In this document: positions 63,249-64,000 of the stretch, in pieces | Layout: every line of letters begins with the position of its first letter | Position numbering within the stretch: position 1 is the first letter of the stretch | Assembly (NCBI RefSeq): GCF_045348435.1 | Contig: NZ_CP157484.1 | Coordinates: 4,030,001-4,094,000 of the forward strand | Reading direction: 5' to 3' | From: Alsobacter sp045348435 | GTDB lineage: Bacteria; Pseudomonadota; Alphaproteobacteria; Rhizobiales; Beijerinckiaceae | Length of the DNA stretch: 64,000 nucleotides | Translations under genes and position numbers: made by a program | The notes under the pieces: model-generated | What the model was told of the DNA's origin: nothing | The model's database searches: none | Seen by the model: the letters and a program-made list of their open reading frames with translations, nothing else

Positions 63249-64000
<752 letters not shown>

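Overview
The window reads as a chromosome segment of an alphaproteobacterium of the order Hyphomicrobiales (Rhizobiales). The signs are a high-GC core with the gene neighbourhoods pal-cpoB-tilS-ftsH-glmM, zapA-6S RNA-5-FTHF cyclo-ligase and yebC-ruvC-ruvA-ruvB, together with rcdA (DUF1465), DUF1192, a TrcR-type DUF1013 regulator and perfect CtrA boxes (TTAA-N7-TTAA). Genus cannot be settled from sequence alone. All family names are from reading the proteins; no database was searched.

Positions 1-20,357 are an integrative element (genomic island or phage-like element) whose left end lies outside the window. Its right end is a 49-bp 3' fragment of a tRNA-Glu(CTC) gene at 20309-20357, next to a tyrosine integrase. 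Behind the integrase, on the minus strand, come a conserved hypothetical gene, an excisionase-type HTH gene, two tiny overlapping genes, a DnaB-like helicase and a phage-O-like initiator. The last five are closely packed or overlapping. The initiator gene carries five 15-bp palindromic iterons inside its own coding sequence, a lambda-like arrangement that suggests the element can replicate. Further left is cargo: a DUF5681 phage-type gene, a NepR-like peptide, two small ATP-dependent DNA ligases and a ligase remnant, a SANT-like DNA-binding protein, a truncated HUH-type Rep fragment, a lone response regulator, a MucR/Ros regulator, a PLD-like protein, DUF2239, GIY-YIG and alpha/beta hydrolase genes, a secreted serralysin-like protease and a serine recombinase. 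The far left has several repeat clusters, including three copies of a triple-GTAGC element. Broken genes are common here and absent from the core.

Positions 20,358-64,000 are core. Leftmost are rluD, rpoH and purA, a MuiA-like exported protein, a glutamine amidotransferase, a HicBA-type pair and the serine pathway genes serA and serC, the latter with a serC-type leader RNA. Then come a CtrA-box-preceded outer-membrane protein, glmM, a nucleobase permease, ftsH, tilS, cpoB and pal, then trcR-like, a quinone oxidoreductase and DUF1192. Between DUF1192 and rcdA lies an apparent CtrA-driven small RNA. These are followed by rpmE, an ABC exporter, a proton-channel/OmpA pair, suhB, efp, a Sel1-repeat protein and a ThiE-like gene. 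A central-carbon block follows (fba, pgk, gap, tkt), then DUF4164, zapA, 6S RNA, cyclo-ligase, a YmdB-like phosphoesterase, yebC and ruvC-ruvA-ruvB. ruvB runs off the right edge.

The most interesting items are the replication module with in-gene iterons, the triple-GTAGC elements, the six-copy ATGACGC inverted cluster beside the recombinase, and the candidate CtrA-controlled sRNA upstream of rcdA.
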